A stretch of DNA of 64,000 bases from an uncultured Rothia sp. (GCA_946221065.1 CAMIIO010000005.1:132710-196709); one strand, 5' to 3'; positions 18,988 to 29,133 are shown, counted from the stretch's first letter. Notes: generated by a model from the letters alone, not told the origin. A program made the numbers and translations.

Positions 18988-19551
18988 TTAGTCGTTAACG
19001 CGGCCAAGATAATCGCCGGTGCGGGTGTCAACTTTAACCTTAGTTCCAGTCTCCAAGAACAAAGGAACCTGAATCTGAGCACCGGTTTCTACAGTAGCGG
19101 GCTTAGTACCACCTGTGGAACGATCACCCTGCAAGCCTGGCTCAGTGTAAGTAATCTCCAAAACAACCGAAGCCGGAAGTTCAATATACAAGGGAGAGCC
19201 CTCGTGCATAGCAATAGTAGCTACCTGAGACTCCAACATAAACTGAGCCGCATCTCCTACCACAACGGAAGGAACGTTAATTTGATCGTAGGTCTTCACA
19301 TCCATGAAAACGAAGTCATCACCATCTTGGTACAAGTACTGATAGTCAGAACGATCAACTGTGGCAGTCTCAATCTTCGCACCGGCGTTGAAGGTGCGGT
19401 CAACCACTTTACCGGAAGTCACATTGCGCAATTTGGTACGAACAAAGGCGCCGCCCTTACCAGGCTTCACATGCTGGAACTCGATAACGGACCACAGATT
19501 GCCATCAATCTTCAAGACAGTACCGTTCTTAATATCGTTGGTGGTAGCCAA
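18988..19551 (-). CDS. efp: Elongation factor P
   Basis: Relieves ribosome stalling at proline stretches. 187 residues in three beta-barrel domains. The tip loop reads VKPGKGGAFVRTKLRN, placing the usual lysine at about residue 32; no modification genes (epmA/B) are nearby, and actinobacterial EF-P is thought to act unmodified. C-terminal RSTGGTKPATVETGAQIQVP and RTGDYLGRV are the family signature region. Followed closely by nusB. Confidence 0.97.
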   Translation of the reverse strand: MATTNDIKNGTVLKIDGNLWSVIEFQHVKPGKGGAFVRTKLRNVTSGKVVDRTFNAGAKIETATVDRSDYQYLYQDGDDFVFMDVKTYDQINVPSVVVGDAAQFMLESQVATIAMHEGSPLYIELPASVVLEITYTEPGLQGDRSTGGTKPATVETGAQIQVPLFLETGTKVKVDTRTGDYLGRVND

Positions 19552-19697
19552 GCGACTCTCCTATGTTTGAAATTTTCAATGATCTAAAGATTCTTAGTCA
19601 TTGTAACTCGAATAGTTGTCTTAACGCCTATGCTATGGCGCACAAAATAAACGCACACCTTACATAGATGCTTGAAACTTAACAGATATGCTAACTG

Positions 19698-20798
19698 CTA
19701 CTCAACAATCTCTTGAAAAGTAGCGAACAAAATAGACTCATCAGGAACCTCATAGATACGAGGGTTAGCAAGACCATCCAACACCACAAATCGTAAAAGA
19801 TTTCCTCTAGCCTTTTTGTCTCGTCGCATTGTTTCAAGCAACTGATCCCATCGATCTCCGCGATAAGAAGTAGGAAGACCCACACTTTGACATAACCTAC
19901 GAGTCCGATCGACAGTAGCCTCATCTAAGTACCCTGTAGCTAAACCGAGTTCGGCGGCAAATACCATACCTACCGATACCGCTGCACCATGACGCCACTG
20001 ATACCTCTCTACACGCTCAATAGCGTGAGCAAGGGTATGCCCATAATTCAAAAATTCTCTACGCCCAGACTCCCGCAAATCTTCAGAAACGATAGCTGCC
20101 TTCACACGAATGGAACGTTCAATAAGTTCCCGTATTACTGCGGACTGAGAATCACGTAGTTGTTCCGGAGCCTGCTCCATCAAATTCAGAATTTCTGGAT
20201 CTGCAATAAAACCACACTTAATGACTTCAGCAAGTCCAGTCAACAATTCATGTTCCGGAAGAGTACGAAGAGTACCTAGCTCACACAATACCGCTACAGG
20301 TGGATAAAAAGTACCCACAAGGTTTTTTCCCTCAGCCGTGTTAATAGCTGTTTTGCCGCCAACAGCAGCATCCACCATACCCAGCAACGTGGTAGGAATA
20401 TGGATAATCTTAACCCCGCGCAGCCATGTAGAAGCTACAAAACCTGCAACATCTGTTACAGCTCCACCACCTACCGAGATAATCGCATCAGAACGTGTAA
20501 AGTCATTCTGCCCCAAGACCTGCCAGCAGAAGCCCGCCACTTGCAAATGTTTGCCTTCTTCGGCGTCAGGAATTTCTGCGCTAAAAGACTCAAAACCGAC
20601 TTCCCGCAAATCTCGCATAACCAGTTCACCCGTGGAACGTAACGCACGCGGATGAATCACTAAAATGCGCTTCACTCGATTGCCAAGGATTTCAGGAATC
20701 TTACCTAGCAGGTTATCCCCCACCAGAACGTCATAGTTTTCAGAAACTTGGGCACCGGTGACTGAAATAGTTGTTATAGGCTGTTCTTCCACGTTCAT
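19698..20798 (-). CDS. aroB: 3-dehydroquinate synthase
   Basis: Second step of the shikimate pathway: converts DAHP to 3-dehydroquinate using NAD and zinc. 366 residues. NAD-binding SVGGGAVTDVAGFVASTW is near residue 105; the substrate loop MVDAAVGGKTAINTAEGKN follows; zinc ligands lie in YGHTLAHAIE and WRHGAAVSVGM. The start overlaps the aroK stop by four bases (ATGA), so the two are coupled. Confidence 0.96.
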   Translation of the reverse strand: MNVEEQPITTISVTGAQVSENYDVLVGDNLLGKIPEILGNRVKRILVIHPRALRSTGELVMRDLREVGFESFSAEIPDAEEGKHLQVAGFCWQVLGQNDFTRSDAIISVGGGAVTDVAGFVASTWLRGVKIIHIPTTLLGMVDAAVGGKTAINTAEGKNLVGTFYPPVAVLCELGTLRTLPEHELLTGLAEVIKCGFIADPEILNLMEQAPEQLRDSQSAVIRELIERSIRVKAAIVSEDLRESGRREFLNYGHTLAHAIERVERYQWRHGAAVSVGMVFAAELGLATGYLDEATVDRTRRLCQSVGLPTSYRGDRWDQLLETMRRDKKARGNLLRFVVLDGLANPRIYEVPDESILFATFQEIVE

Positions 20799-21421
20799 GA
20801 GTTATCTTTCTGCGCATCAGCGCACTGACGAATATAGGAATAAAGTTCCGCTGTCATATCAGTGATATTTCGCTGCCCTCGGGCATCAAGCACATACGAG
20901 GCAAGCTCCTCATATCGCTCTTTGCGAGCCTCAAAAATAGCAGTCCATTTTTCTACGGGATTAGGTTGAAGTAACGGGCGGTGCCGGGTATTAACGATTC
21001 GAGGGCGCACAGTTTCGGCATCAACTTTGATATACACAACATTCTCTTGCCGTAAAATATCAGCAACGCTATCCGACATTGGGGCACCGCCTCCAAGCGA
21101 AAATACTGTGTTGCGGTACTTAGGGGAATTCAAAACTTCCTCAATGATATTCAGCTCGATTTCCCGAAAGTACGCCTCACCATAGGTATCGAAAATCTCT
21201 GCGATAGAACCGTAACGGTCTGTAATCAAATGATCCGCATCCAGGAAAGGATACCCATAAAATTTTGCAAAATGCATACCGATGTAAGATTTTCCAGCCG
21301 CCATGGGGCCAATAAAAATCAAGGGACGCTTTCTCTCTAAAAACTCTTCCTGGAGTAAACGTACCTGTTGAGGATCTGGAATAATCGGGCTCGATGAATC
21401 TTCATCATCATAAGGAATCAT
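20795..21421 (-). CDS. aroK: Shikimate kinase
   Basis: Phosphorylates shikimate at the 3-hydroxyl. 208 residues, longer than the usual 170-180 because of an acidic N-terminal extension of about 30 residues (MIPYDDEDSSSPIIPDPQQV). The P-loop is FIGPMAAGKSYIGM near residue 37, the shikimate-binding Asp is in PFLDADHLI, and the glycine-rich FSLGGGAPM is near residue 105. Placed between aroC (four-base gap) and aroB (overlap). Confidence 0.93.
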   Translation of the reverse strand: MIPYDDEDSSSPIIPDPQQVRLLQEEFLERKRPLIFIGPMAAGKSYIGMHFAKFYGYPFLDADHLITDRYGSIAEIFDTYGEAYFREIELNIIEEVLNSPKYRNTVFSLGGGAPMSDSVADILRQENVVYIKVDAETVRPRIVNTRHRPLLQPNPVEKWTAIFEARKERYEELASYVLDARGQRNITDMTAELYSYIRQCADAQKDNS

Positions 21422-21424
21422 TGC

Positions 21425-22639
21425 CTAGCTATCCCAACCAGAAACATTAGACTCCCAGCTCAACGACTCAGGAACCGCCGCCAGATAGGCGTCCTTATTA
21501 CGTACAGTTTCTACGATTGAGTCTCCCCCAAATTTTTCTAACGCGGCATCAGCTAATACTAGAGTAACCATAGCTTCAGCAACTACGCCAGCAGCAGGAA
21601 CCGCACATACATCAGAACGCTGGTGGTGAGCCGAGGCAGCTTCTCCACTAGAAATATCAATAGTCTTCAACGCCTTGGGGACGGTGGCGATGGGCTTCAT
21701 AGCAGCACGAACCCGCAATAAATCACCAATGCTCATGCCGCCCTCAATACCACCGGCACGATTAGTATCACGTTTAACGCCTTCACCAGAAACAGAGATT
21801 TCATCGTGAGCAGCTGTGCCCGGTCTACTAGCGGTCAAGAAACCGTCTCCGACTTCAACTCCCTTAATAGCTTGGATGCCCATCAGCGCAGATGCTAGGC
21901 GTGCATCTAAACGTCGGTCCCAATGCACATAGGAACCCAACCCAGGCATTACACCATAAGCCAGTACCTCAACAACTCCGCCGAGAGTCTCGCCATCCTT
22001 GTGAGCAGCATCTACTGCTTTTACCATTCGTTGAGAAGTCTCCGCATCAAAACAACGTAACGGGTCTTCATCGAGCTGCACGACATCGCGAGGCAGTGGA
22101 CGTGCCGCGTCGCTGGGTGCTACAACATCCGCAATAGCTGTCGTGTGGCTCACCAATTCAATGCCCAAGGCTTTCAGAATTTGAGCCGCAACGACCCCAA
22201 GAGCCACACGAGTTGCCGTTTCACGAGCCGACGCCCGTTCTAAAACAGGACGAGCTTCTGAAAAACCATATTTTTGCATCCCAGCAAAATCAGCGTGCCC
22301 CGGACGAGGACGAGTTAACGGAGCATTACGAGCCCGTCCCTCAAGCAACGTAGAATCTACAGGATCTGCGCTCATGACATCTTGCCACCTAGGCCATTCC
22401 GTATTAGCAATCTCAATAGCGACAGGTCCACCCAATGTTTTTCCATGACGCACTCCACCGAGTAATCTCACCCGATCTTGCTCAAACTTCATTCGAGCTC
22501 CACGTCCATATCCTAGACGACGTCGAGCTAATGCATCCGATACCATAGAGGAGGTAAGCTCAACTCCTGCCGGCACACCTTCAATAACTCCTACTAGAGC
22601 CTCGCCATGAGACTCCCCTGCTGTTAGCCAACGCAACAT
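21425..22639 (-). CDS. aroC: Chorismate synthase
   Basis: Final step of the shikimate pathway, an FMN-dependent 1,4-elimination giving chorismate. 404 residues. Family signatures are GESHGEALVGVIEGVPAG at residues 8-25, GYGRGARMKFEQDRV near residue 44, and RPGHADFAGMQKYGF near residue 116, plus GGIEGGMSIGDLLRVRAAMKP-like text near 295. It opens an aroC-aroK-aroB block with tight spacing; a 138-base gap separates it from aroE upstream. Confidence 0.97.
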   Translation of the reverse strand: MLRWLTAGESHGEALVGVIEGVPAGVELTSSMVSDALARRRLGYGRGARMKFEQDRVRLLGGVRHGKTLGGPVAIEIANTEWPRWQDVMSADPVDSTLLEGRARNAPLTRPRPGHADFAGMQKYGFSEARPVLERASARETATRVALGVVAAQILKALGIELVSHTTAIADVVAPSDAARPLPRDVVQLDEDPLRCFDAETSQRMVKAVDAAHKDGETLGGVVEVLAYGVMPGLGSYVHWDRRLDARLASALMGIQAIKGVEVGDGFLTASRPGTAAHDEISVSGEGVKRDTNRAGGIEGGMSIGDLLRVRAAMKPIATVPKALKTIDISSGEAASAHHQRSDVCAVPAAGVVAEAMVTLVLADAALEKFGGDSIVETVRNKDAYLAAVPESLSWESNVSGWDS

Positions 22640-22777
22640 TGCATCAATCCTTGTGTACTCGGCATACCTAAAACTAGGCTCTCTTACCTTTTAGGGTACA
22701 AAGAAATCAGGCTAAACTAAACTCACGCTTCGAGTTATGAACGAGCAAAGATATTTATCTGAGGTTTTGTCAGAAGA

Positions 22778-23668
22778 TTATTCTGCCACTGAACGATACG
22801 TAGGAACCTTCTGACGGTCGGGAAGATCGATTGCTCTAGCCATATAGTTGAGCAGCTCTAGCTCCTGTTCAATAGACAGTTCATCCCAGGAATCGGTGAA
22901 GAATTTTACCTGTTCCACCGCTTGATAAAGGAGCATTTCTTTGCCAGAAATAACCTGCCCGGCTCCCCTCCACCATGCTTCTGCAAGTTCAGAAGGCCAG
23001 GGACTATATGATACATCCAACAGCACCCCGTGATACGAGGCAGACATCTGAGAAGCAAAAACATCAGCGGCACCAGCAGGAAGAGTGCTCACCACAGTAT
23101 CGTACGTTGAAGCAGCCTTAGCAAAATCTTCTAGTGGAAGAAAGTTCAACGGAAGGTCTAGTTTTTCTCCAAGGGCGCGAACGGCTTGAGCTCTAGCAAC
23201 TGAACGAACATATATATCTAGTTCCAAAACACCTAGTTCGGAAAAAGCCATCAGCGCCGAGGTAGCCGTTCCTCCCCCACCCAAAATAGCTGCTCGACAG
23301 TATCTTTTGCCACTTTCCGCCGATTCCTGCAAGGCGTTGACGATACCGGCAACATCGGTATTGTGCCCCATGATCAGAGAACGTCCACCGCGATCTCGAA
23401 AATACACAGTGTTAATAGCTCCCACACGGCGAGCAAAGGGACTTATCTGATCCATATAGTCAAAAATTGATTTTTTAAGGGGCATAGTTACCGAATACCC
23501 ACAAATTTTCTCCTGCTCCAGGACATCTCCAAAGCGCGCCGCGAGCTGATCCTGCGTAGTATCCCACCGATCGTAAGCGATATCTACTGCCAAAAAATCG
23601 TAAACGGCATGATGAAGCGCAGGTGATAACGAATGCTCAATGGGATGTCCTAGAACAAAAGCTTTCAA
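22778..23668 (-). CDS. aroE: Shikimate dehydrogenase
   Basis: Reduces 3-dehydroshikimate to shikimate with NADPH. 296 residues. The shikimate-binding segment FVLGHPIEHSLSPALHHAVY is at the N-terminus, the catalytic lysine is in SVTMPLKKSIFD near residue 65, and the nucleotide-binding loop is ILGGGGTATSALMAF near residue 128. The C-terminal VISGKEMLLYQAVEQVKFF is a classic AroE segment. Lies 47 bases after mltG in the conserved order. Confidence 0.94.
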   Translation of the reverse strand: MKAFVLGHPIEHSLSPALHHAVYDFLAVDIAYDRWDTTQDQLAARFGDVLEQEKICGYSVTMPLKKSIFDYMDQISPFARRVGAINTVYFRDRGGRSLIMGHNTDVAGIVNALQESAESGKRYCRAAILGGGGTATSALMAFSELGVLELDIYVRSVARAQAVRALGEKLDLPLNFLPLEDFAKAASTYDTVVSTLPAGAADVFASQMSASYHGVLLDVSYSPWPSELAEAWWRGAGQVISGKEMLLYQAVEQVKFFTDSWDELSIEQELELLNYMARAIDLPDRQKVPTYRSVAE

Positions 23669-23715
23669 CCTGCGCTCCTCTCATAGTGCAGAAAATTCTG
23701 CTAACTATTGTTTAT

Positions 23716-24942
23716 TTAGTCGCACTTACCCTTATTCTCGGAGCACCAGTTATCGTACTCCTCAACATTCTTCAAATGTTCTTGGTAAGTCTTGGCAAAT
23801 TTAGTTTCACCAGTAACCGTATTAACAGTTACCCAGAAATAATAATCGTTGTTCTCAGGAGCAGCAGCAGCATCAATAGCTGCATCCGCAGGGGATCCAA
23901 TAGGACCTGCCGGTAACCCCTTGTAGTAGAAAGTGTTGTACTTATTGGATGCATCATTCTTTTCCGCAGTAGAAATCTGGAATGTATGCTTACCCAAACC
24001 ATAAGCAACCGTGGCATCAGACTGAATATATCCGCTCGTTTCCCCTTCCGGGTTATTCATACGATTTTCAATTGCTCCAGCGATTGCAGGATAATCAGTA
24101 GGACGTCCCTCAAATTCAAGAATTGAAGCAACCGTGAGCACATGGAAAGTTCTCTCGTCCCCTTCAACCCCAGCCTTCTTCAGCTCCTCTTTAGTGCGAT
24201 CTACTAAAGTCTGTAAAATATCTTCCGCCGAAGCATCCTTCTCAAAATGATACTCGCCGGGATGCAACCATCCTTCAAGAGACGGAAACTTTGACGGAAT
24301 ACCAAATTTTGCAGGGTTCTTATCGAGGTTATTGAAATCGCCCACAGAAATTCCTGTGGCTTTAGAAATAGCCTCATAAGTTTCATCTGAGCGCCACGTC
24401 TGGTTAATAGCCACGTAGTTTTTATTTGCTTGATCCAGATTTAACAAAGTATGTAATGCAGATTCAGAACTCATCTCTTCCTGCAATTTATATTCGCCAG
24501 GCTGAATATAGGCCTCCGACCCCAACTCCGTATAGGTTTGGACAAACTTATTAGCATCCGCAATCACGCCATGAGATTCAAGGTCATTCGCAATCTGAAT
24601 AGTAGAAGCACCTTCTGGCACCGTGTAAGAAACTTCAGTCCCATTACCAGAACCACTATAATCAGTACGCTGAAACCAACCCATCCGTGGACTCATAATT
24701 GAGATAATCATAATCAACGCAACGCTAAATACCAGGCCCGCAGTGAGTAAAACATTACGACGTTGGGCCTTCATACGACGACGTTGCTCTTCGCTAACTT
24801 CATCATGTTCAACGGAAAGACCTAGAATTCCTTCTCGTTCTTCCTCCGAACGCGTGCGAAGAAGCATACCCAAATGTTCGGGTTCCTCCTGATGAGGTCT
24901 AGAAAAGTGCCGTCCAAATCTCGAGTTATCGTTATCGCTCAA
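23716..24942 (-). CDS. mltG: Endolytic murein transglycosylase MltG (YceG family)
   Basis: Cleaves nascent peptidoglycan strands at the outer face of the membrane. A cytoplasmic basic N-terminus (RRRMKAQRRNVLLTAG) precedes one transmembrane helix (VFSVALIMIISIM). The YceG catalytic region has the Glu in ASILEFEGRP, then SGYIQSDATVAYGLG and YKGLPAGPIGSPADAAIDAA. I prefer the TTG at 24942, eight bases after GGAG, giving 408 residues; an ATG at 24978 would add 12 residues but has its G-run directly against it. Either start overlaps ruvX. Confidence 0.9.
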   Translation of the reverse strand: MSDNDNSRFGRHFSRPHQEEPEHLGMLLRTRSEEEREGILGLSVEHDEVSEEQRRRMKAQRRNVLLTAGLVFSVALIMIISIMSPRMGWFQRTDYSGSGNGTEVSYTVPEGASTIQIANDLESHGVIADANKFVQTYTELGSEAYIQPGEYKLQEEMSSESALHTLLNLDQANKNYVAINQTWRSDETYEAISKATGISVGDFNNLDKNPAKFGIPSKFPSLEGWLHPGEYHFEKDASAEDILQTLVDRTKEELKKAGVEGDERTFHVLTVASILEFEGRPTDYPAIAGAIENRMNNPEGETSGYIQSDATVAYGLGKHTFQISTAEKNDASNKYNTFYYKGLPAGPIGSPADAAIDAAAAPENNDYYFWVTVNTVTGETKFAKTYQEHLKNVEEYDNWCSENKGKCD

Positions 24943-25495
24943 CTCGGGTCTCCGTATCGTTGTTGTCGTTCCGCCCATCCCCCAGAAGCGTCACGTCATG
25001 GCCTGTTATAGATGGTGAGAGCTGTACCTGCTCACCTGCTAAAAGATTTCCAGCTTTCAGCGCATCTATAGCGGATTGCAAAATATTGGCTGCGGCAACT
25101 TGATCTACCATAGCCTTAAAATTTCGTGAGCTTACACCGGCTTCATGCAACGAACGATGGGCACTTACCGTGGTAAGCCGCTCGTCGATGAGCCAAATCG
25201 GAATCTTCTTACCTTCCGCTGCTAGCTCATAAGCCAAATCTGTAGCGTAAAGTCGAGCCATTTCCGTAGAAGCGCTCTCTCCCCCACGCATCGTTTTAGG
25301 AAGACCTACAAAAATTTCTACGATTTCGTGTACATCAACTAGCTTGCGCAAAACCTTACGATCGGAATTTTTCTTCATATCTCTACGCAATGTCTGCAAC
25401 GGTGTAGCAAGAATTCCGTCTGGATCGCAGATAGCGAGACCAACGCGGGCATTGCCCACGTCGACTCCTAATCGCTTACCCGGTGTAAAACTCAC
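24932..25495 (-). CDS. ruvX: Putative pre-16S rRNA nuclease / Holliday junction resolvase-like protein (YqgF)
   Basis: RNase-H-fold nuclease implicated in 16S rRNA 5'-end maturation. 187 residues. The N-terminal metal-binding motif is RLGVDVGNARVGLAICDPDG, the second acid is in VEIFVGLPKTMRGGES, and the C-terminal catalytic region has LIDERLTTVSAHRSL. It begins six bases after alaS and overlaps the start of mltG, the usual alaS-ruvX-mltG arrangement. Confidence 0.95.
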   Translation of the reverse strand: MSFTPGKRLGVDVGNARVGLAICDPDGILATPLQTLRRDMKKNSDRKVLRKLVDVHEIVEIFVGLPKTMRGGESASTEMARLYATDLAYELAAEGKKIPIWLIDERLTTVSAHRSLHEAGVSSRNFKAMVDQVAAANILQSAIDALKAGNLLAGEQVQLSPSITGHDVTLLGDGRNDNNDTETRVER

Positions 25496-25501
25496 GATAA
25501 T

Positions 25502-28186
25502 TTATTGAACTTCCAAAATAGCGGAACGGATAGCTACGAACGCATCATCAATCTTTGACACATCCTGACCACCGCCCTGAGCAACGTCGTCTTTACCTCC
25601 GCCGCCTCCGCCCAGAACCTGAGCTGCCACGCGCACCAAAGCACCCGCCTTTACCCCGGTTTCACGCGCAGCCTCATTAGTAGCCACAATCAGAACCGGA
25701 CGATCGTTATTAACGCCCACAACAGCAACAACTGCAGCTTCTGCACCAAGGCGCTGGCGTAAATCAAGAGCCAAGCTACGAAGCTCATTGGCAGAAAGCT
25801 CACCCGCAGCATGCAATAGCGCGCGAACATTACCGATAGCCTCGGCAGAATCAACAAGTTTACTAGCTTCGGACTGCAGCTTCTCCTTGCGAAGCTTCTC
25901 GATTTCTTTTTCTGCCGCCTTAAGCTTGTTCAAAGTTTGAGAAAGCTTCTCCGGAAGATCCGCCGAAGACTGCACCTTCATCATTCCCGTTAGCTGGTTC
26001 ACCAGAGTACGCTCTGCGGCTAAATGATTAAAAGAATCCAGGCCAACTAGTGCTTCCACGCGACGGTTACCCGATCCCACGGACTGCTCGGTAAGCAGGG
26101 TCAAAGAACCAATTTGTGCAGAAGAGTCTACGTGAGTACCACCGCAAAGTTCGCGAGAGAAATCGCCACCGATTTCTACTACGCGCACAACATCGCCATA
26201 TTTCTCACCAAAAAGGCTCATCGCGCCAAGCTTTTTTGCCTCAGCTAGTGGCATCTCACGAGTTACTGTCTGGAAATTATCGCGAATTGCTGTATTAGCA
26301 ACTTCCTCAACTTCACGCTGGGCAGATTCGGAAAGACCCTCGTTCCATGCAAAGTCAAAACGGAGATAGCCTTCTTTATTGAAAGAACCACGCTGAGTTG
26401 CCTCATTACCCAAGACCTGGTGTAATGCAGCATGAATGATATGCGTACCAGAGTGAGCCTTCTCGCCATCACGACGACGCTGCTCATCTACGTGAGCAAC
26501 AACGGCCATTCCCGGAGTCACCTCACCTTCACGAACAACGCCACGGTGGACAGATAACCCTTTAACTGGCTGCTGTACGTCAGAAACATCAATAATAAAT
26601 CCGTTACCGGAGATAGTACCTGTATCCGCAGCCTGACCGCCGGATTCTGCGTAGAAAGGAGTCTCATCGAGAACAACTTCGATTTTATCTCCGGTAGTTG
26701 CCACGGGAATATTCACACCGTCTACCAAGATTGCCCGGAGCGTCGTTTCAGTCTTAAGTTCGGTATAACCGATGAAGATTGACGAACGCTGATCGGCAAG
26801 CGCACGTAGAGCTGAAAGATCCGCAAAGGCACCCTTTTTAGCTTTTGCATCAGCTTGGGCACGGTGACGCTGCTCTTCCATCAACTCACGGAACGCGCCC
26901 TCGTCTACCTTCAGTCCGGCTTCTTCTGCCATTTCCAAGGTGAGATCAATAGGGAACCCGTAGGTGTCGTGCAAAGCAAAAGCTTCTTCACCAGATACGG
27001 TAGTCTCGCCCTGAGATTTAGCGTGCTTTACAGCTGCCTCAAGACGCTCAGTACCAGATTCGATGGTACGAAGGAATGCTTTCTCCTCCGCATAGGCAAT
27101 ACGAGAAATACGCTCAAAATCTTCAACAACATAGGGGTAAGCTCCTCCCATTGCATCGCGAGAGGCAGGGAAAAGCACGGGCAAACAAGGTTCAGTGACG
27201 CCGAGCAAACGCATTGCGCGAATAGCACGACGCATCAAACGACGCAGAATATAACCGCGTCCCTCGTTGGAGGGAACAACACCATCGGCTATGAGCATCA
27301 GTGAAGAGCGAATATGGTCTGCTACCACGCGCATACGGACGTCATCTTCATAGCCCTCATCTGCGGCAGACTCCGAACCGTGGTACTTCTTGCCAGAAAG
27401 CTCAGAAGCTTTATCCAAAACGGCGCGAACCTGATCAGTTTCGTAAAAGTTTTCAACGCCCTGAAGGATCATTGCCAAACGCTCAACACCCAAACCGGTA
27501 TCGATATTCTTCTTAGGCAATTCACCAAGAATCTCGAAAGAATCTTTGCCCGTTCCTTCGCCACGCTGATACTGCATGAACACAAGGTTCCAGATTTCAA
27601 TGTAGCGATCATCGTCAACCGCGGGACCGCCCTCTTTACCATAAGCCGGGCCGCGATCGTAGAAAATTTCAGAGTCAGGACCAGCCGGGCCGGGCTGTCC
27701 GGTGGACCAGTAGTTTTCTTTCATTCCCATACGCTGCAAACGCTCTTCGGGAAAACCTACTTTTTTAGTCCAGATCTCAAAGGCCTCTTCATCGCCTTCA
27801 TAAATAGTTACCCACAGGCGTTCAGGATCCAGACCAAAACCACCGTCCTCAACGCTAGAAGTTAGTAGTTCCCAAGCCCAAGGAATCGCAGTCTCTTTGA
27901 AGTAATCGCCAAAGGAAAAATTACCGGCCATCTGGAAGAAAGTACCGTGCCGAGCAGTCTTGCCCACTTCTTCGATGTCCAAGGTACGAATACATTTTTG
28001 CACTGAAACTGCGCGAGAGTAAGGAGGAGTTTCCCGGCCAAGGAAATATGGAATGAACGGAACCATTCCGGCGATAGTAAACATTGCACCGGGTTCGTGA
28101 GAAACCAACGAGGCAGAGGGCACCGGTGTGCAGCCGCGCTTCTCAAAGAATTCCATCCATCTCTGTGAGATTTCCTGTGAAAGCAT
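25502..28186 (-). CDS. alaS: Alanyl-tRNA synthetase
   Basis: Charges tRNA-Ala and edits mischarged Ser/Gly. 894 residues, full length. The class II core begins SQEISQRWMEFFEKRGCTPV, followed by QKCIRTLDIEEVGKTARH. The editing domain holds the zinc motifs AHSGTHIIHAAL (HxxxH) and RELCGGTHVDSSAQIG (CxxxH). The C-Ala domain includes the glycine run VLGGGGGGKDDVAQGGG. Upstream are two small envelope-type genes and rpsD. Confidence 0.98.
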   Translation of the reverse strand: MLSQEISQRWMEFFEKRGCTPVPSASLVSHEPGAMFTIAGMVPFIPYFLGRETPPYSRAVSVQKCIRTLDIEEVGKTARHGTFFQMAGNFSFGDYFKETAIPWAWELLTSSVEDGGFGLDPERLWVTIYEGDEEAFEIWTKKVGFPEERLQRMGMKENYWSTGQPGPAGPDSEIFYDRGPAYGKEGGPAVDDDRYIEIWNLVFMQYQRGEGTGKDSFEILGELPKKNIDTGLGVERLAMILQGVENFYETDQVRAVLDKASELSGKKYHGSESAADEGYEDDVRMRVVADHIRSSLMLIADGVVPSNEGRGYILRRLMRRAIRAMRLLGVTEPCLPVLFPASRDAMGGAYPYVVEDFERISRIAYAEEKAFLRTIESGTERLEAAVKHAKSQGETTVSGEEAFALHDTYGFPIDLTLEMAEEAGLKVDEGAFRELMEEQRHRAQADAKAKKGAFADLSALRALADQRSSIFIGYTELKTETTLRAILVDGVNIPVATTGDKIEVVLDETPFYAESGGQAADTGTISGNGFIIDVSDVQQPVKGLSVHRGVVREGEVTPGMAVVAHVDEQRRRDGEKAHSGTHIIHAALHQVLGNEATQRGSFNKEGYLRFDFAWNEGLSESAQREVEEVANTAIRDNFQTVTREMPLAEAKKLGAMSLFGEKYGDVVRVVEIGGDFSRELCGGTHVDSSAQIGSLTLLTEQSVGSGNRRVEALVGLDSFNHLAAERTLVNQLTGMMKVQSSADLPEKLSQTLNKLKAAEKEIEKLRKEKLQSEASKLVDSAEAIGNVRALLHAAGELSANELRSLALDLRQRLGAEAAVVAVVGVNNDRPVLIVATNEAARETGVKAGALVRVAAQVLGGGGGGKDDVAQGGGQDVSKIDDAFVAIRSAILEVQ

Positions 28187-28269
28187 AAAGCTATCTTCCT
28201 TACTGACTAATACTTCAAAGTTGCTAAATAATAATTATAGGGTGTTCAAGGAACACGAGTACGGGCAAA

Positions 28270-28749
28270 TTAGGCGAAGAAGTCCCTACCTAGCTGCCGG
28301 TCACGCTCTAAACGGCGAGCCTGCAACTCATCAAAATGAGCAGCTTCCGTAGTCTCTGGATAGAGTAAATCCTCGTCATTGACGCTCCAGATACTCATAT
28401 CTGCAGAGCTAGTGGAAGCAGCCGCAGATTTGGGTCGACTGCCAGCAGCTTGTGGGTCAAACTTCTCTTTTAGTTCTTGCTCACGTTCATTCATGCCCTG
28501 CTTGACATTGGCCGCAAATTTCATAGCCTTCAGAGCAACCGGTTGTAGACGTTGACCGAGCGATGAATCAAAGAATCGTGCCAATGTATACTCTCCCGGA
28601 GAATATTGAACAATAGAATTTCGCGCACGCACCAAAAGCTCTTGTGAAGATTCCGTGCCTTGTTCTACTCGTACTTGACGAACTCGACTAGCAACAAAGC
28701 CAACCGCCGCACCACCGGCTAATAAACTAATATTTTTCAAGAATCCCAC
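28270..28749 (-). CDS. Small hypothetical protein of the rpsD-alaS interval
   Basis: A 159-residue protein of unknown function conserved in position between the DUF948 gene and alaS in Micrococcales. A short hydrophobic N-terminus (FLKNISLLAGGAAVGFVAS) may be a membrane anchor; a helical stretch rich in charged residues follows (MNEREQELKEKFDP), then a Ser/Ala linker and an acidic segment with an arginine-rich helix at the end (ELQARRLERDRQLGRD). It starts six bases after the DUF948 gene stop, so co-expression is likely. Confidence 0.75.
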   Translation of the reverse strand: MGFLKNISLLAGGAAVGFVASRVRQVRVEQGTESSQELLVRARNSIVQYSPGEYTLARFFDSSLGQRLQPVALKAMKFAANVKQGMNEREQELKEKFDPQAAGSRPKSAAASTSSADMSIWSVNDEDLLYPETTEAAHFDELQARRLERDRQLGRDFFA

Positions 28750-28755
28750 GGTAAA

Positions 28756-29133
28756 TTAACGCCCTCCAGCTGTTGGTGAGCTATTATCTTGATCGCCACG
28801 CATTGCTTTACGAAGCCCGTAAGAGAGCGAAGCAACCTTAATCAAAGGCTGCCCCACGGTAGAAGTGACCAGGGAAGACAAGGCGGAAACGTTTGCAGAA
28901 GCATCAGAAACATTATTAGTGATGTCATCTACCTTCTCTAGCTGTGAGTTAGTGGTAATCACAGTTTTCGTAACCTCACTAATTAACGGAGTTGCCTCGC
29001 TATTTAACGAGCGAATCACAATCACTAGCTCATCAAAGACTTTTCCAAGCTTCATCAGCGGAATGGCCATAAGACCCACCAAGATTGCAAACACCAAAGC
29101 TGCTAGCAACCCAGCAAACTCTCCAATACTCAT
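28756..29133 (-). CDS. DUF948 membrane protein
   Basis: A 125-residue protein with one N-terminal transmembrane segment (FAGLLAALVFAILVGLMAIP) followed by a coiled-coil-prone amphipathic region (LGKVFDELVIVIRSLNSEAT and onward), the typical DUF948 plan. I chose the ATG at 29133 (MSIGEFAGLL) since AAGAAGTAAGG precedes it and homologous proteins begin at this point; an upstream in-frame ATG would add 31 unrelated residues. Function unknown; it sits between rpsD and alaS. Confidence 0.82.
   Translation of the reverse strand: MSIGEFAGLLAALVFAILVGLMAIPLMKLGKVFDELVIVIRSLNSEATPLISEVTKTVITTNSQLEKVDDITNNVSDASANVSALSSLVTSTVGQPLIKVASLSYGLRKAMRGDQDNSSPTAGGR

Noticed and set aside
22752..22769. Similarity between TTTATCTGAGG at 22755 and at 35677
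   Set aside because: Only 11 identical bases; no extended repeat, so probably chance.
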